Source of the DNA: Hirudinaria manillensis
Taxonomy: Eukaryota; Annelida; Clitellata; Hirudinida; Hirudinidae
Length of the DNA stretch: 64,000 bases
Direction of reading: 5' to 3'
NCBI GenBank assembly: GCA_034509925.1
Contig: CM067537.1
Span: forward strand, 3,137,501-3,201,500
This document shows positions 36,578 to 50,941 of the stretch, one piece after another. The notes under the pieces were generated by a model. That model was given only the letters and a program-made list of their open reading frames with translations, had not been told where the DNA came from and searched no databases. Within the stretch, counting starts at the first letter, position 1, and every line of letters starts with the position of its first letter. The translations under genes were made by a program, and so were the position numbers.

Positions 36578-39500
36578 ATGCAAGGCCTTAAGAAAGTATC
36601 TACGAAAGTCTTCCTGGACTTACTATGTCTATTTATAAGTGAGCATTACACTGAAATGATTTTTTGTTTCATATTTAATTTAGATGGATTATTTTTATGG
36701 ATTAATTCTAAGAAATTTGATAGTTCAATTGATGAAGCTTATAAATGTTTTAAGCTGTGCACAATCTTTTGTATTAACAATAATGATAATACAATAACAC
36801 AATTCATCAGTGATGCTGAGACAATTGTAACAAACTGATATTATATCATATTATACCCACCATTGTGCACCCATCACCCCCAAATTATGGCAAAAATAAT
36901 AATGACATAATATGATAATAGGTTTAATAGATATCAGTTAATAGATAGTTTTCCGAATTTAGCTAAATATTTTCAGTTTTCCTCCCTTGGATTGTTCTCC
37001 AATCTGTGAACACCCCTTTCAGGAGAGGTTTTTATTGCGATGACAACACTATCAAATATCCCTATCTTGAAAACACTGTCACCAATGGTGTCCTCACAGG
37101 ATGTGGATTTGTAATTGCCCTCATTATTGTGAGTTTAGAAGATACTCAGATTACTGTGTTTTACAATTTTAGGTAAAATCTTTGTTTATATCTTTGCCAT
37201 TTGCATAGCATCAGAAGTACTTTTCCATTTTTAAAGCACTTCTCCATGAAGTTACTTAAGGTGGTTGGAGCTGGGTTTCAAACACAGCACGTTATGACTG
37301 TTGTCATTACTGTAGTGTGCTGGAACACAATTATTTGAATAGTTTTGCTGAATTGATTTATACAAGGCCTTCTCACTGAGGTCTAGGCTAGATAATTATA
37401 ATTGCCTCGTTTACGTGATTGACTGTGTGTCCTTTTATTAACATATTAATGTAATTAATAATGTCATAATTAAGACTTCATTAATAAAGATTAAGGGTGC
37501 ATTCCGAGTCTAGCTGGGCTTAACGAACTAGCAGTTTGTTTTGAGCAAATAGAAAAGAAAGCAAATATTCAGTTTCTCAGACATCATTTCATCCCTTGAT
37601 GAATAAATACTTCATGTGATCTTGAAAGTTCATAGAATCATGCCAAGGATTAATTTGTGCATTTGTGATGGAGATGTAGGAAATTGTTAAGTATTCCTAA
37701 GCAAAGTCTAAGTGTAAAGTTTTTATAACTCAAGTCAGGCAATTAAAGGATGGTGAATTGTAGTGTTATTTCAATGATAACTGTGCAATAATTATGAGAA
37801 ACTCCAGTAATAGCTTGGTTATTGTTTGATTATTCTTCCTAACTCGTCTAAGAGTCACTCTTTTGCTCACTCACTTACCCATCTACACTCACTTATTCGT
37901 TCATTCAACCACTCACCCAACTACCCACACATTCACCCAAAAAAAAATTGTTTAAAATATTAGTGGTGATAGCAGTATTATGTAATTCATATAGGAAAGC
38001 TGGCAGAAACTAGAATAAAATTATGTAACAAGCATGATATATTTATAACGTAAGTTAGAATGAGATCATCAACAATTCATCAATAATTCAAAATAAATGT
38101 ATTAATAAATGAACTTAATAACAGACAATAACAAACATGTTGCAGATCGTAAGCTGTGAGTGCTTAATTCACTTCACCGACACAAAAACCAGGGATGCCC
38201 CACTTTTTCTGACCAATAACCTCTCCTTACCTCACCCGGTCGTGGCCATATACAAGTACTACGGTATATTCGTCTTCGGACTGGCAGCCCAGCAGACCGT
38301 CGTGAACATCGGCAAGTACTCGATCGGGAGGTTGCGCCCCCACTTCCTCTCCGTTTGTCAGCCGGACTACTCGAAGGTGAACTGCACGATGCCCGGGTTC
38401 GACAACATATTCACGTACGTCACCGACTACGCCTGCAGGGAAGAAGAGGGAAGGAAAGCAGTCGACTCCAGGTAAATGAAATTATGTTTTATTCAGTTTT
38501 GCAGTTAAAAGGGTTAATTCGCAGTTAAATGGTTTATTGCAACACTTGAACATCTTATGTTAACATCCGGCAACTTGAGTGCTCTCGATCCGATATTCAT
38601 TGATGCCGTTCATTGCCTTAAAGATCTGTGAATAGTTGTTCTTTTTTGTCAAGTTGCATGTCAGATCAATCTAGAAAACACCAAGTTAGCATCCAGATCA
38701 GGAGGCGAATGGGTTATGGTAGTTAATGGGAACATTAAGACTTGTTTTCCAACTTTTACTACTAAAGAATGTTCTCAGTTTTCAAAGCAAAAGTTGAGCT
38801 TTTAAAATGAACATTCGTATCCTATTGCACACTTAAATATTAACAAAGTATCAAGTAAAGCCAAAGCCAAAATGAACATTCGTATCCTATTAAATATTAA
38901 CAAAGTATCAAGTAAAGCCAAAGCCAGTGCTCAAACATATTTCATCAGACTCTATCCTACAAAGAAAACATTTGACAATTCTTGGCTGTTTTCTCAATTG
39001 TTCCTCATATACAACCAGGTATCTTTTAGGTGTTGACCTGTCTCATTGGTTGTTGTTGTTTTTTTTAAACATATTAACATAAATGCTTTCTTTTTCTGTA
39101 AAATATTAATCACCCAGATGAGGCTATGATATTATGTTTTAGAAAAAAGTATTATTATTATTATACATTTTATTATATAGAATTGTGTTTATGTGTTTGT
39201 TTGCGTGCGTTTTTATTTCGATTTCCTCTACTTTTCAATAATTTCTCTGTTTATCAATCCTAACCATACAAATAAGTATATATGTGGAGGCAAATAAATC
39301 CATCAAAGTAAAATGTCTTATTTTTATTTTATTTTATTTTTAATTCTTTTAACCCACAATTTTAAAATGCCTCGTCTTCTACAAACACTTCCTTATATGG
39401 CTCTCCTTCTCTCTCCCCCTCTCCCCCTCTCTCTCTCTTTCTCTCATCTTCTCTCTCTCTATCTTTCTCTCTCCACCAATAAGATGTTTACTGCTTCTGA

Positions 39501-42500
39501 TTCCTGTGATTTCTTTTTGTTTTTCGACCCAATTTCTTATTTTATAGTTAAAATACCAATAATTCTACCAATTGGACCTGTTGCTTTGTTTTCCCAAATT
39601 CAAGACTAAGAAATGCTTGTCTTTGTGTCTGTTTTTACTGTGCTTTTGTATCTCATTTTCAAGGGCAATTTGTGATGAGTTTATGGGAATCTGCTTAACT
39701 AATTAGACAAAATTAAAATTCATTAAAATATAAATTATACGGTCAGACATTATTATTATTATTATTATTTTTCAAAACTTTTATTCAGCCCGGATTACGT
39801 CCGTAAAACCATCACAACAATCGGAGAACCTCATCGGTGTCTTTAGAGTCCTCAGACGGGCCCGGGAAAACCCATGGACTGTAATAACAGTAGCCCAAAT
39901 ATAATATTATAAATTAGATAAAGTACAATCAAATAAATGTTCTTCTCGGCCTTCTTCTTTTCCTTGCTTTCCAAGCGTTTGCTCTGAATGTTCTCCACAT
40001 ATATGGGTTTCTATCAGAGTCTTAATTGATGTCCACGTCAGGAACCACTTAGAAATGCCCAACTTCTTCCACGAGGTCCAAGTTTCCATGGCGATTGCTC
40101 CTCTCCAATTGATAATGTAGGCTGTGGCAATCGCCTCCATTTTGCCCTAGCCCTGGTTTGGGCTGTTTGCCTTCATCCAGCGATGAATGTCCGTGGTGTT
40201 ATATTTGTCTGTCTTGCTTTGGTGGACTCTATCTAGGTCCACGTTATCGGACACCACGGCCACGTCACAAATTATGTTACGTTCATCGCTCCATGCACAA
40301 AGATCGGGGATTCTGGTCCCGCTGACGGTTGGAATACGAGGCTCTCTTGTTGTTGAGTACCCCATCTGTGTCAAGACCGTCTCAAGCATCTTCGCTACAC
40401 AGTCGTGCCTTGCATGGCGGGGCCCGTCGGTACTTGGACATTTTTGGATAATGTGGGCGAGAGATTCCATCTCCCCACATCTGGCTGCACAGGCTGTGTT
40501 GAACAGGGGTGTTTTTCTGCTGAGCTCCTTTCCCATCCTGATGTGGACCTGACAATTACTGTACATTTCTGACAAATATCTTGTTAACAGGGGTGGTGCG
40601 CCGAATCGTGAGGCTGATGATCGATTCGTGGGAAACGGAATCGAACGCCTTAGACACGTCTACAAATGTCATGTTGAGCTTCTTTCTGTCTTGTCTACTT
40701 TGGGCGACAAGAGCCTTTACAAGCCAGATGTTGTCGGCCAAACCGTCGCCTGATTGGAACGCCTTCTGTCTCGATGATAGTGGCCAATATACGGATATGC
40801 GTTTGTTAATCACTCGATGGAAGAGGCGACTCATGAGCGGACTCACAGTGATTGGTCTGAATTCACTTGGATCGGCTGTTCCTCTCACCTTTGGAATAAA
40901 GCTGACGACGCCAACTTTGAAGGGAGATGGTGGCAGGCCCGTCAATACCCAGAGGGACATATGCACAGCAAAGTCGATTGGTTTGATGTTTTCCAAGTGT
41001 TTCCTTTTCACTCCATCCAGACCAGGAGCACCGTCTTTAAGACCTCGCAGAACCATTTTTACTTCAGTGCAGCTGACGGGAGCCTCCAAATCATGACAAA
41101 TACCGCAAACTGGAACCACCGATCTATCGTCTGTAATTGACTTTTGGGAAAATATTGGTTCCCAAAACTGGAGCAGTTGTTCGTGTGGTATGGGTTTAAC
41201 TTCCTCGTTATATTCTTCATTCAAAACCGAACGAGCTCCTGAAGATCTATTCTTCCTGAATAACCCCTGGACTTTTGCTCGTTTCATCTTTCTGTCTTCC
41301 CTTCTTATCTCCTTCTTGGATGGTCGGATCTTCGTTGTCCGAAATGGTCTGGTCTGATTTCCCGCTTTACTTTTGTCAGATGCAACATAGGAAGTAGTCT
41401 CGACCAGAGGCCGCTTTTCATATCTGTCAGCTCCCTTCTTTCCACTGTGCACTTTCAAACTTTCCATCCACTGTATGTATTCCTTGTCTATCAAACGGCG
41501 CTTTGAGTCGATGTCAACAACTTGATTTCTCAACAGTTCGGAAAGTTCCTCGCATGGCAGATTTATGTATTTGTAATTTGCGAGTATAAATTGCTGCAGT
41601 TGAATGAAGCTATTCACTTCCGTTTCGACTGGAGATGCCATGATTGTGGGAATCGCAATACATTTCGTAGGCTTGCCAGAGCAAGTTGTCTTTTCAATGA
41701 TGTAGTTATTTAGATACTTGCGATATCCTGGCCTGTTCCTAACTTTCCTAATGGTTTCAACTGGGATGGTTGGCAAGTATCGGTGAAGGGCAAGGTTGAC
41801 TTGCTTTTTCTCAAGTGAGTTCAGCCTCCATTCGGCGCTGGCAATCTCGTTCCATAGGCTGTCCACCCCTGAGAGAGCAGAAGTAATTTCACGGTTGGAT
41901 GAACGTTCAACTTGACTATCTGATCTACCAGATTCTATTTTAGTCTGGTATTTCTCCAAGATGTTCCTATATTTTGGCTGCCTTCTGTGAGACTTAATGG
42001 CATTCAGTGACCTGTGTGGGAAACCTTTCTGTGCCTCTATGTTGATGTTTCTGATTCCTTTGCTTTTCAGTTCCAGTTCAAACTTGGCTAACAGTGTGGA
42101 TTCTTCCTCAGTCCAAACACAATTTGAATAACTCTTGCCAGCTCTTTCTTTGTGGTATTCCTCTGGGTGAGCATGGTTCTGATGGATTCTGAGACCTCGT
42201 ACTGTTTTGAAGACAGCTTTACAAAAACAACATGTTTCCTGCTTTTCCTCATTGCTTGTGTCTTTCACAACTGAATTTGTAACTGGAGACACAGCAACGC
42301 TTTCGCCGTAGGAGTTCTTTTCAAATATGGTTCGAGAACGAAGAGTTTTAACTAGGTTGTCGGAATCGGACATTCCGAAACGGTGAAAGCTACAAGTTTT
42401 CAAGAAGACTGCGAGTCCATAAATGAAAGTTAACAGACACGACGATACGGAAGGATTTTCGTTCGCAGGTCTTCAATTTTCCTCTTTTCTTTTACAGAAA

Positions 42501-42659
42501 CAGTAAAATGATTTCACCTTCAGACAAAACGGAAGGTAGGGGACACGAATAAGCTAAATTCGGAGAAATTCGATAATTTCCGAGAGAAATTATCATGTAT
42601 TTTATACGAAAACACGCAAGAAAAACAAATCGACCGCTCCTTAGCTTACTCGCTTGAAA

Positions 42660-42728
<69 letters not shown>

Positions 42729-44317
42729 GTTATTATTGTTATTATTGTTATTAGTGGCACTATGATTAGTGCAAAGGTAAATTTAAAAGTTTGAAAACAA
42801 TTGAAAAAATCAACAACACTCAAATCCATTCTGAACCAATTTTGATTGACATTTTTGATAACAAGTATGAGAACACTGTAGGCTGCATATTGTGTTGTTA
42901 TTGTTGTGGCCAAAGCACAGGTCACATTACATTATTATAATTAAATCCTTTGTTTTGCTTGTGAAATGACAACCTACAATTTTTAATACTAAAGTTCAGA
43001 AAAGTATGTTGTTTTAAATTATTTTTTTTTAATTATATTTATTTATAAATATATAAATAATTTATATTTATTAAGAGATTTTTGTATTTTTGCAGATTGT
43101 CTTTTCCTTCTGGACATTCGTCGTTCGCAACCTACTGTGCCATTTATTTAGCAGTAAGACTGACATTTATTAATAATTTATAAATTATTAAATATTCATT
43201 GATTTGTTTATATTTCAGCATTTTATAAATAATTGTGATCAAAAGTATCAAGAATTAACAAAATGGAAATTTAGTAGTAGTGTGTATTAAATGTATCTAT
43301 GCTGCACATTATGACTATCTTTGTGATAATATTATATATAATATAATATATTATTATATTAAATGTCTGCATTATTAAGTCATAATTATAATAAATTTTG
43401 TTATAATATTTATTTAATCTTATTATATTATTTCATTTTATTATTATATTACAATTTTAATTATTGATGATGATGGTGATGATGATGATGGTATAAGTGG
43501 TTAGTGATTCTGATGATAATAACATATTCTTACTACATACAGCTGTACCTGCACAGTCGAATGACATGGGAAATGTGGAGGATGGCAAAGCACATGCTCC
43601 AAGCACTGCTCGTCTACGGGGCATTTTACGTCTGCTTGTCGCGGGTCAGCGACTTCAAGCACCATCCGACCGACGTCCTTGCAGGAGCCATCGTGGGATT
43701 CTTCATCGCAGCCCTGGTGGTCCGTGTCAATCGCTTAATTGATCATCATCATAATCGTTAAACTAATTGCCATGTAATTAATTGAAAATTGTTTTTATTA
43801 ACCACTTTCAATCTTTATTTCAAAATTTGTTTAATTTATCTGGCGTTTGTTTGTTTTTGTGTTTGTTTGGTTTTTTATTTATTTATTTATTACATCTATT
43901 AATTTATTTAAAATAGGTCATGATTTTATGAAACGAGTTATCAACTTCTGAGTTGTCTTTAACGATGGATGGCTGTTATTAACTTCTGGATCTTACTCTA
44001 TAAAAATCTGTGACTAACCATTGATGAATAAATAATGGGGCTAATTATTGGAAATAATTCCTGTACTATATGTAATAAAAAATATATAATGATAATTTAT
44101 TATATAATAAAATAATAGTTATAATTATATATAGTTATAATAATAGTTATTATTATTATTATTATTCAAGGGCTTGCATGTGGCTGACTTCTTCCAGTTC
44201 AAGATGATATTGACAAAGTTGGGTTACTATCCTCCGAGCGAGCTGTTCGCAGGACCTTCAACCAGCATCAACATGTTGGGACAGAGTGACATCCATCATC
44301 ATCAATCAGGCAACTGA
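36578..44317 (+). CDS. PLPP: Phospholipid phosphatase (PAP2/LPP family)
   Basis: Six exons: 36578-36638, 36977-37128, 38146-38471, 43096-43153, 43543-43719, 44171-44317; 306 residues, close to vertebrate PLPP1-3 (about 285-311). The enzyme is a six-pass membrane ectophosphatase that dephosphorylates phosphatidate, lysophosphatidate and related lipids. Family markers: TPFRRGFYCDD and IKYPY near the first loop. Catalytic motif C1 is KYSIGRLRP (exon 3), C2 is PSGHSS (exon 4) and C3 is SRVSDFKHHPTDVLAG (exon 5); all catalytic residues are present. Exon 5 could end at 43716 instead of 43719, one codon shorter. The tail is short and His/Ser-rich. An AATAAA lies at 44471-44476. Intron 3 is 4.6 kb and houses an antisense LINE. 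Confidence 0.93.
38806..38927. repeat. Tandem duplication of about 60 bp in PLPP intron 3
   Basis: AAAATGAACATTCGTATCCT and the following TTAAATATTAACAAAGTATC-to-AAAGCC segment occur twice back to back. The first copy has a few extra bases (GCACAC). Confidence 0.9.
39405..39478. repeat. CT-rich low-complexity tract
   Basis: About 75 nt of nearly pure C/T on the plus strand lie within PLPP intron 3, far from any splice site. Confidence 0.9.
39907..40575 (-). pseudogene. LINE ORF, C-terminal part: zinc knuckle and restriction-like endonuclease
   Basis: This begins in the RT palm (GAPPLLTRYL and LSEMYSNCQVH, in another frame from the upstream part). It jumps to a Cys-His knuckle (CAARCGEMESLAHIIQKC), then the endonuclease core RIPDLCAWSDERNIICDVAV followed by a conserved KTDKY. 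After an in-frame TAG (40147-40149) a typical C-terminal segment continues (NWRGAIAMETWTSWKKLGIS) to about 39907. Confidence 0.85.
40556..42373 (-). pseudogene. LINE ORF, N-terminal part: C2H2 finger, Myb-like domain, RT fingers
   Basis: Near the N-terminus is one C2H2 finger (CCFCKAVFKTVRGLRIHQNH). A Myb-like segment begins CVWTEEESTLLAKFE. A basic middle leads to the RT start: LKDGAPGLDGVKRK, VVSFIPKVRGTADPSEFRPI and motif A FVDVSKAFDSVSH with its catalytic Asp. Motif B and the YADD-type motif C are absent because of the deletion. The finger-plus-Myb arrangement is that of R2-like elements with a restriction-like endonuclease. The frame is open farther upstream, to 42403, without an ATG. 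Confidence 0.85.
42661..42750. repeat. (ATT)n tract flanking the LINE 5' end
   Basis: About 28 ATT units, with GTT interruptions at the right end, abut the 5' boundary of the antisense LINE. They match the shorter ATT tract at its other end. Confidence 0.9.
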
Positions 44318-44542
44318 TTCGACAGCTTGATCTCGTTATTGTTGACGTTGTCGTTGCCATAGCGACGTCCGACTCGCTTCAGTCAACCGGGCGTCGGTTC
44401 TTCTGTGCTTCCTGCGTGACGATTCTATGATGATCAGTTTTTGATTTTAGAGCTATTCTAGATTTTCTAAAATAAAGAATAGGCCTGTGCATTTGATTAA
44501 AATATATAAAAAAAACTTTAAGAAGCCTAAATGGGTATATTT

Positions 44543-46880
<2,338 letters not shown>

Positions 46881-46931
46881 CTCCTTTATTGATCAGAGAA
46901 CATGCACTTAGTTTCAGTGAATATTTTGAAT

Positions 46932-47807
46932 CTACATCTTCTGGAAGCTTTTCCTGGTTCCGCTTCCCTTGGCAACCTTGATGACGTTGAACCTCACGGT
47001 CTTGCTGAGAGGACGGCATTCACCGACAGTGACGATGTCTCCGACTTGGACATCCCTTAATGAAAAGGAAGATTTTAGCAACAACTATCAGATTATAAGA
47101 TCATAACTTCTCCAAAGTACCTGAAGCAGGGGCTGAGATGGACGGACAAGTTCTTGTGTCTCTTCTCGAATCTCTGGTACTTCTTGATGAAGTGCAAATA
47201 GTCCCTCCTGATAACAATGGTCCTCTGCATCTTCATTTTCAGGACAACTCCAGTCAAGATTCTACCTCTGATGGATATGTCACCAGTGAATGGACACTTC
47301 TTGTCAATGTAGGTTCCCTCAATTGCCTGTTAAATCATTCAACTTTAGACATAGTTTTCTACCTTTGACGCAATTTTTCAAATGTACTATCAAGGTAAAA
47401 TATCAAGTAACCACTATAGGACCGATGCATCTTTTGGAGGATCCTAACAAGACTCCTCAATGCAATATAAGGTCCGTTGAATAACGTCCAATGTCGAGGT
47501 TTTTAACAACCTGAATCGGCGTATTATCAAGCGTGTAGGTATAAAATGTATTATCGTCCAGAGAATACAACGTGGTTCAATCGTGAAAGCAACTTGGCCA
47601 ACCTCACGAGGAGCCTTGAAGCCCAATCCGACATTCCTGACGTATCTTTGAATCTTTCCCTTGCCCAAAGTTCCCTTCTTGTTCAGAAAAACAGCGGGCT
47701 GCTTTTGGAAAGCCCTCTCAATCTTCAAATATTATAAAGTTTTTACTTTCTCGTACTTATAAAACCGCCAAAAAGTGCAATGAGTACTTTACCTGAATAT
47801 CAGTCAT
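46932..47807 (-). CDS. RPS11: 40S ribosomal protein S11 (uS17)
   Basis: Four exons: 47793-47807 (MTDIQ), 47603-47722, 47121-47326, 46932-47055; 154 residues against about 158 in vertebrates. It binds 18S rRNA in the small ribosomal subunit. Conserved stretches include [75 protein letters not shown] and [18 protein letters not shown]; the end is KSFQKM. The first exon has only five codons, common in ribosomal protein genes. TTTATT at 46885-46890 gives AATAAA about 45 nt past the stop. I looked for a C/D snoRNA in the 276-nt second intron and saw no convincing C box. Confidence 0.96.
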
Positions 47808-49104
47808 GGTTACTATACGCCGACAGCTAAAAAAAGGATGTAAAGGGTGGAAGAGAAGTGCAAGTAAACAAAAGAAACAATACTTATAAAATAAAGATAA
47901 AATTCAAACATATACTAAGTTGTAATTTAAAAAATTACTTTTACTTTAAATAATTTATGTACCCAAAACGAAGTATTTAAAAAATATTTTTGTCACTTTC
48001 AATTAGCGGAGCTATTTTTTAAATTTATATACTTTATGTGAATTTAAAATAACTTTTAATATAAAGTTACAAGAATTTATATTTTAAATCAAAGTTAGTC
48101 TTAAAATTAACGTCGAATACCATTACCGGTTTCAGAATCTGAAATCTTAAGAAATTCAGAATGAGTTTCGAATTGACATTCAAATATATCATGATAATCC
48201 CTGCGCCAATACAAAGCTGTTCGCTAATGGCAAACTGTTTTTTCAATTGGTTGCCAGCCAGCCCTTGATTTAAGTAACAGTTGTGTTTAATAAATCAGGG
48301 CAATAACATCGTTATTAATTTAATTGTAATTACAATTAATGTATATAGCCGCGCGAATATACGAGATACTTTTGCTTCTTAACGTTCCTTCGTGATGGAC
48401 GCTCTGTACACTGCGCAATGTACGGGTTGTACAAATTTGACGCATTTTGAGCTACATTTTCTGGCTGAATGAATCAATCACTGATATTGTCAATCCATCG
48501 TTTCAGGCAACAGTTGGTCAGTTTCTCATTCATTTAATCAACCATCCATCATCCACCCGTGCTTTTTAATTTGATTCTATCTGATCAGAGAGTTATTCTC
48601 TAACTATGATTACATTTTGACGATTGTAAGAAAGCATATATTATATGAATTACTGTTTTTTGCGGACTTGTTTTTTGGTTTGTATCAATAGATTTACTCT
48701 CTCGCAGAAGAGTGCTCAAGAGTTTTTTGTCCTTGAATTGTGCCACTTTTCCATATTAAACATTGTCAAATGCAAATGCACACCTGGCGTTCTATGTTTG
48801 TCGATTTGTCGATTTTACGGGCATTATTTAGCTCTCAGCGTCACTTGGTCTCCAGGGAAACAACGGCGGAGACATGGAAAAGACACGGTATGGGTCGCAC
48901 GTATCCTTAGCTTAAGCGAAGACGTCGGCAGTTTGAGTCGAAAATCTCAACCAATTGGCATTTATTGGTGCCTAAAACCTCCTAAGGTAAAGTTTTAATT
49001 GATATTCATGCAAAAATATTGATTTATTTTTGTTTTAGTTGTCATATAGCAAATTGAATTAAATTGTAGAAAATAATTTCAGGAGTTTGTACGGTTAAAG
49101 ATAA
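47808..49104. other. Divergent intergenic region between RPS11 and the 304-residue gene
   Basis: It holds the RPS11 promoter at the left. A splice-acceptor-like ATAATTTCAG at about 49073-49082 before the downstream ATG hints that the next gene has a 5' untranslated exon here. An ORF at 48645-48998 has no recognisable features. Confidence 0.5.
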
Positions 49105-50019
49105 ATGATGCCAGCAAAGGGACCAGTGAGAAGTAAAAGCCTACTCAACAATTCCACAAAAGCATCCACCAACGATCCACATTTCACCGTTAAGGACTGT
49201 CTTCATTGGCCCATAGCCACCGTGACAGCTGCTGCAAGCATCAAGACAAAGCGAATTGGCAGCACATCTAGATGCCCGAGCAAAAGTAAAGAACATGTAA
49301 ATAAAGTAAGTCAAAATAAAGAAAAATTTGATAACAAGAAGCCATTTGATCCTAAAGTAGACAAAAGCCGAGGAAATTCCAACGAACCGGCAGATGGAGC
49401 AAACGGGTTGGCTACAAAATTGGAAAGTTTTTATCTTGCAGATGATGACGATCTTACTGTTTATTACGCAAACGAAGTGCGTAAAAAGAAAGGTAGTAAG
49501 ACCAAACAGAGCGATGGCGGAGTTGAGGGAGAACCGTGCCTTGGAGATCTCCTTTCATATCGATATTTTCGAGAAGCTCAGGGACAGAAACAACTCGATG
49601 ACGAAATGAAGAAATTAGCGAAAGCAAATACTGCCAAGGCGTCAAAAGAAAGAAGAAACGACTTGAAATCGACTAAAACCTCTCAATTAAGATCCATCGC
49701 TGTGTCTTCAGACTGCGACGGAACATCGAAAGAAGAACTTTGGAAAATGAGCAAATTTGCCAATATCCAGTCAAAGATATCCACAGGCTTATCGAAAGAC
49801 AACTTGGATGTAAAATCGGAGGATCAAGATTTCCCGAAAGAGGGTGAAATTTTGTATGATCATGCAAATGACACAAGCCGATTCAAAGAGCAGGATAGCC
49901 ATACCGGCTTCTCTCCTCCTGGAGGTGTTTATGTATCACGAGGGTTTTCCACCGATATTTCTTCATCCGACAGCTTCGGATACGAATATTTACCTAGCAC
50001 AAACGCTAATATGCTTTAA
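49105..50019 (+). CDS. Uncharacterised lysine/serine-rich protein, 304 residues
   Basis: A single open frame starts MMPAKGPVRSKSLL and ends NANML, with an AATAAA at 50209-50214. I do not recognise the family. There is no signal peptide or membrane segment. The composition (Lys, Ser, Asn, Asp) suggests much disorder. More ordered-looking segments are HFTVKDCLHWPIATVT (about 26-41), LESFYLADDDDLTVYYANEV (about 107-126), CLGDLLSYRYFREAQGQKQL (about 145-164) and a final aromatic/glycine motif (GGVYVSRGFSTDISS, about 275-289). Codon use looks like that of the neighbours and the frame is long, so it is probably real. A small 5' untranslated exon is likely. Confidence 0.7.
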   Translation: MMPAKGPVRSKSLLNNSTKASTNDPHFTVKDCLHWPIATVTAAASIKTKRIGSTSRCPSKSKEHVNKVSQNKEKFDNKKPFDPKVDKSRGNSNEPADGANGLATKLESFYLADDDDLTVYYANEVRKKKGSKTKQSDGGVEGEPCLGDLLSYRYFREAQGQKQLDDEMKKLAKANTAKASKERRNDLKSTKTSQLRSIAVSSDCDGTSKEELWKMSKFANIQSKISTGLSKDNLDVKSEDQDFPKEGEILYDHANDTSRFKEQDSHTGFSPPGGVYVSRGFSTDISSSDSFGYEYLPSTNANML

Positions 50020-50941
50020 AATTTGGATATTTAAATATGGATATTTAATATACATAATATTTCCACAACGAATTTCTCCTGCTGGCAATAGAATAATGAT
50101 TTGTAGCCTTTTGTTAGAAGCTCTTCAGTAGAGTAGATCTCGAATTTAAAACAAATCTATTTCTATATATGCACCCGTAATCTGAGCGTGATTGTTTTCA
50201 ATTGAATGAATAAAAATTTCCTGATGTCTTCTAAAAATAAACGTTCGATAGGCTGAAGTATGGTTATCACCAGCAGTGTTTCATATAGACATCTTTGAGG
50301 TCATTCTCTCACTTTCCCCAAAATTTGTAAATCCTCAATCAGAAGATTAGGGTCACCAAGCATATTCTTTATTTAAAAAAGGGTTTTAAAAGTCTGGAAG
50401 AAATGATCTGCAGGGGCAAATCCGCCGCAAGGACCGCTCTTACCCTTCATTTAGTTTTACACCGATATTTTCCGTTGGTGGACAAGCAAAAGTCAGAGAT
50501 AAGAGGCTGGAAAGGACATTATTCGCCCTCGCTGTATCAGGATCATCTTCTATTTCTTTAATTGTCACTGCCTAATATTGCTCAACTCCGCGAAAACCCA
50601 ACTCTCAGCAGATTGTAAGACAAGATTACAGGAAAACAAATATGTACATCTGGCTTTGTTTGATATTTTAAGATTTACAAGCCAAAATGGTCTAGCAAGA
50701 AATGAATTGTCAACTCGTAATATTAGTCTATTAAAAACCTTAGGAGTTAGAATAAGAATTGAATCCCGCTATTTCGAGGCAAATGAACAAATGACAATTA
50801 CTCAGTCAGTTATATGTAAACATTGAGTGGTTGAGCGTAGTTTGATCGGTCGGCTCGATTGAATGTTGGACATGAGTCAGTTCGCAATGGTTGACTAGTA
50901 AAATACGCATTTTTGACTGAACGCGCATTTATCGTATCAGA

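Larger units (their letters stand above)
39770..42658 (-). mobile_element. R2/R4/Dong-type LINE with internal deletion, inserted in a TAA repeat
   Basis: The element is antisense within PLPP intron 3. Reading on the minus strand: a 5' region from about 42658, a long ORF from the ATG at 42373, an RT part that stops short, then a zinc knuckle and restriction-like endonuclease part, a 3' UTR and an A-rich end. It is flanked on both sides by ATT/TAA repeats (39748-39769 and 42661-42750). TAA-repeat insertion is a known habit of the Dong lineage. The frame shifts once within the palm region near 40590, most of the RT palm after motif A and the thumb is missing, and one in-frame stop (40147-40149) precedes the C-terminal end. 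The copy cannot encode a working RT. Confidence 0.85.

Noticed and set aside
40187-41140. Several 100-170-codon frames on the plus strand in PLPP intron 3
   Set aside because: They lie opposite the LINE ORF, whose reverse transcriptase and endonuclease motifs on the minus strand explain the open frame.
47327-47602. Intronic C/D snoRNA in RPS11
   Set aside because: Ribosomal protein introns often host snoRNAs, but no RTGATGA C box with a paired CTGA was found on the sense strand of this intron.
48645-48998. 117-codon frame upstream of the 304-residue gene
   Set aside because: No domain, no plausible splice join into the next frame and unremarkable composition. It could be part of a 5' UTR but is not supported as coding.
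50578-50826. 82-codon frame before copine
   Set aside because: It does not start with ATG, shows no family features and lies in the copine upstream region.
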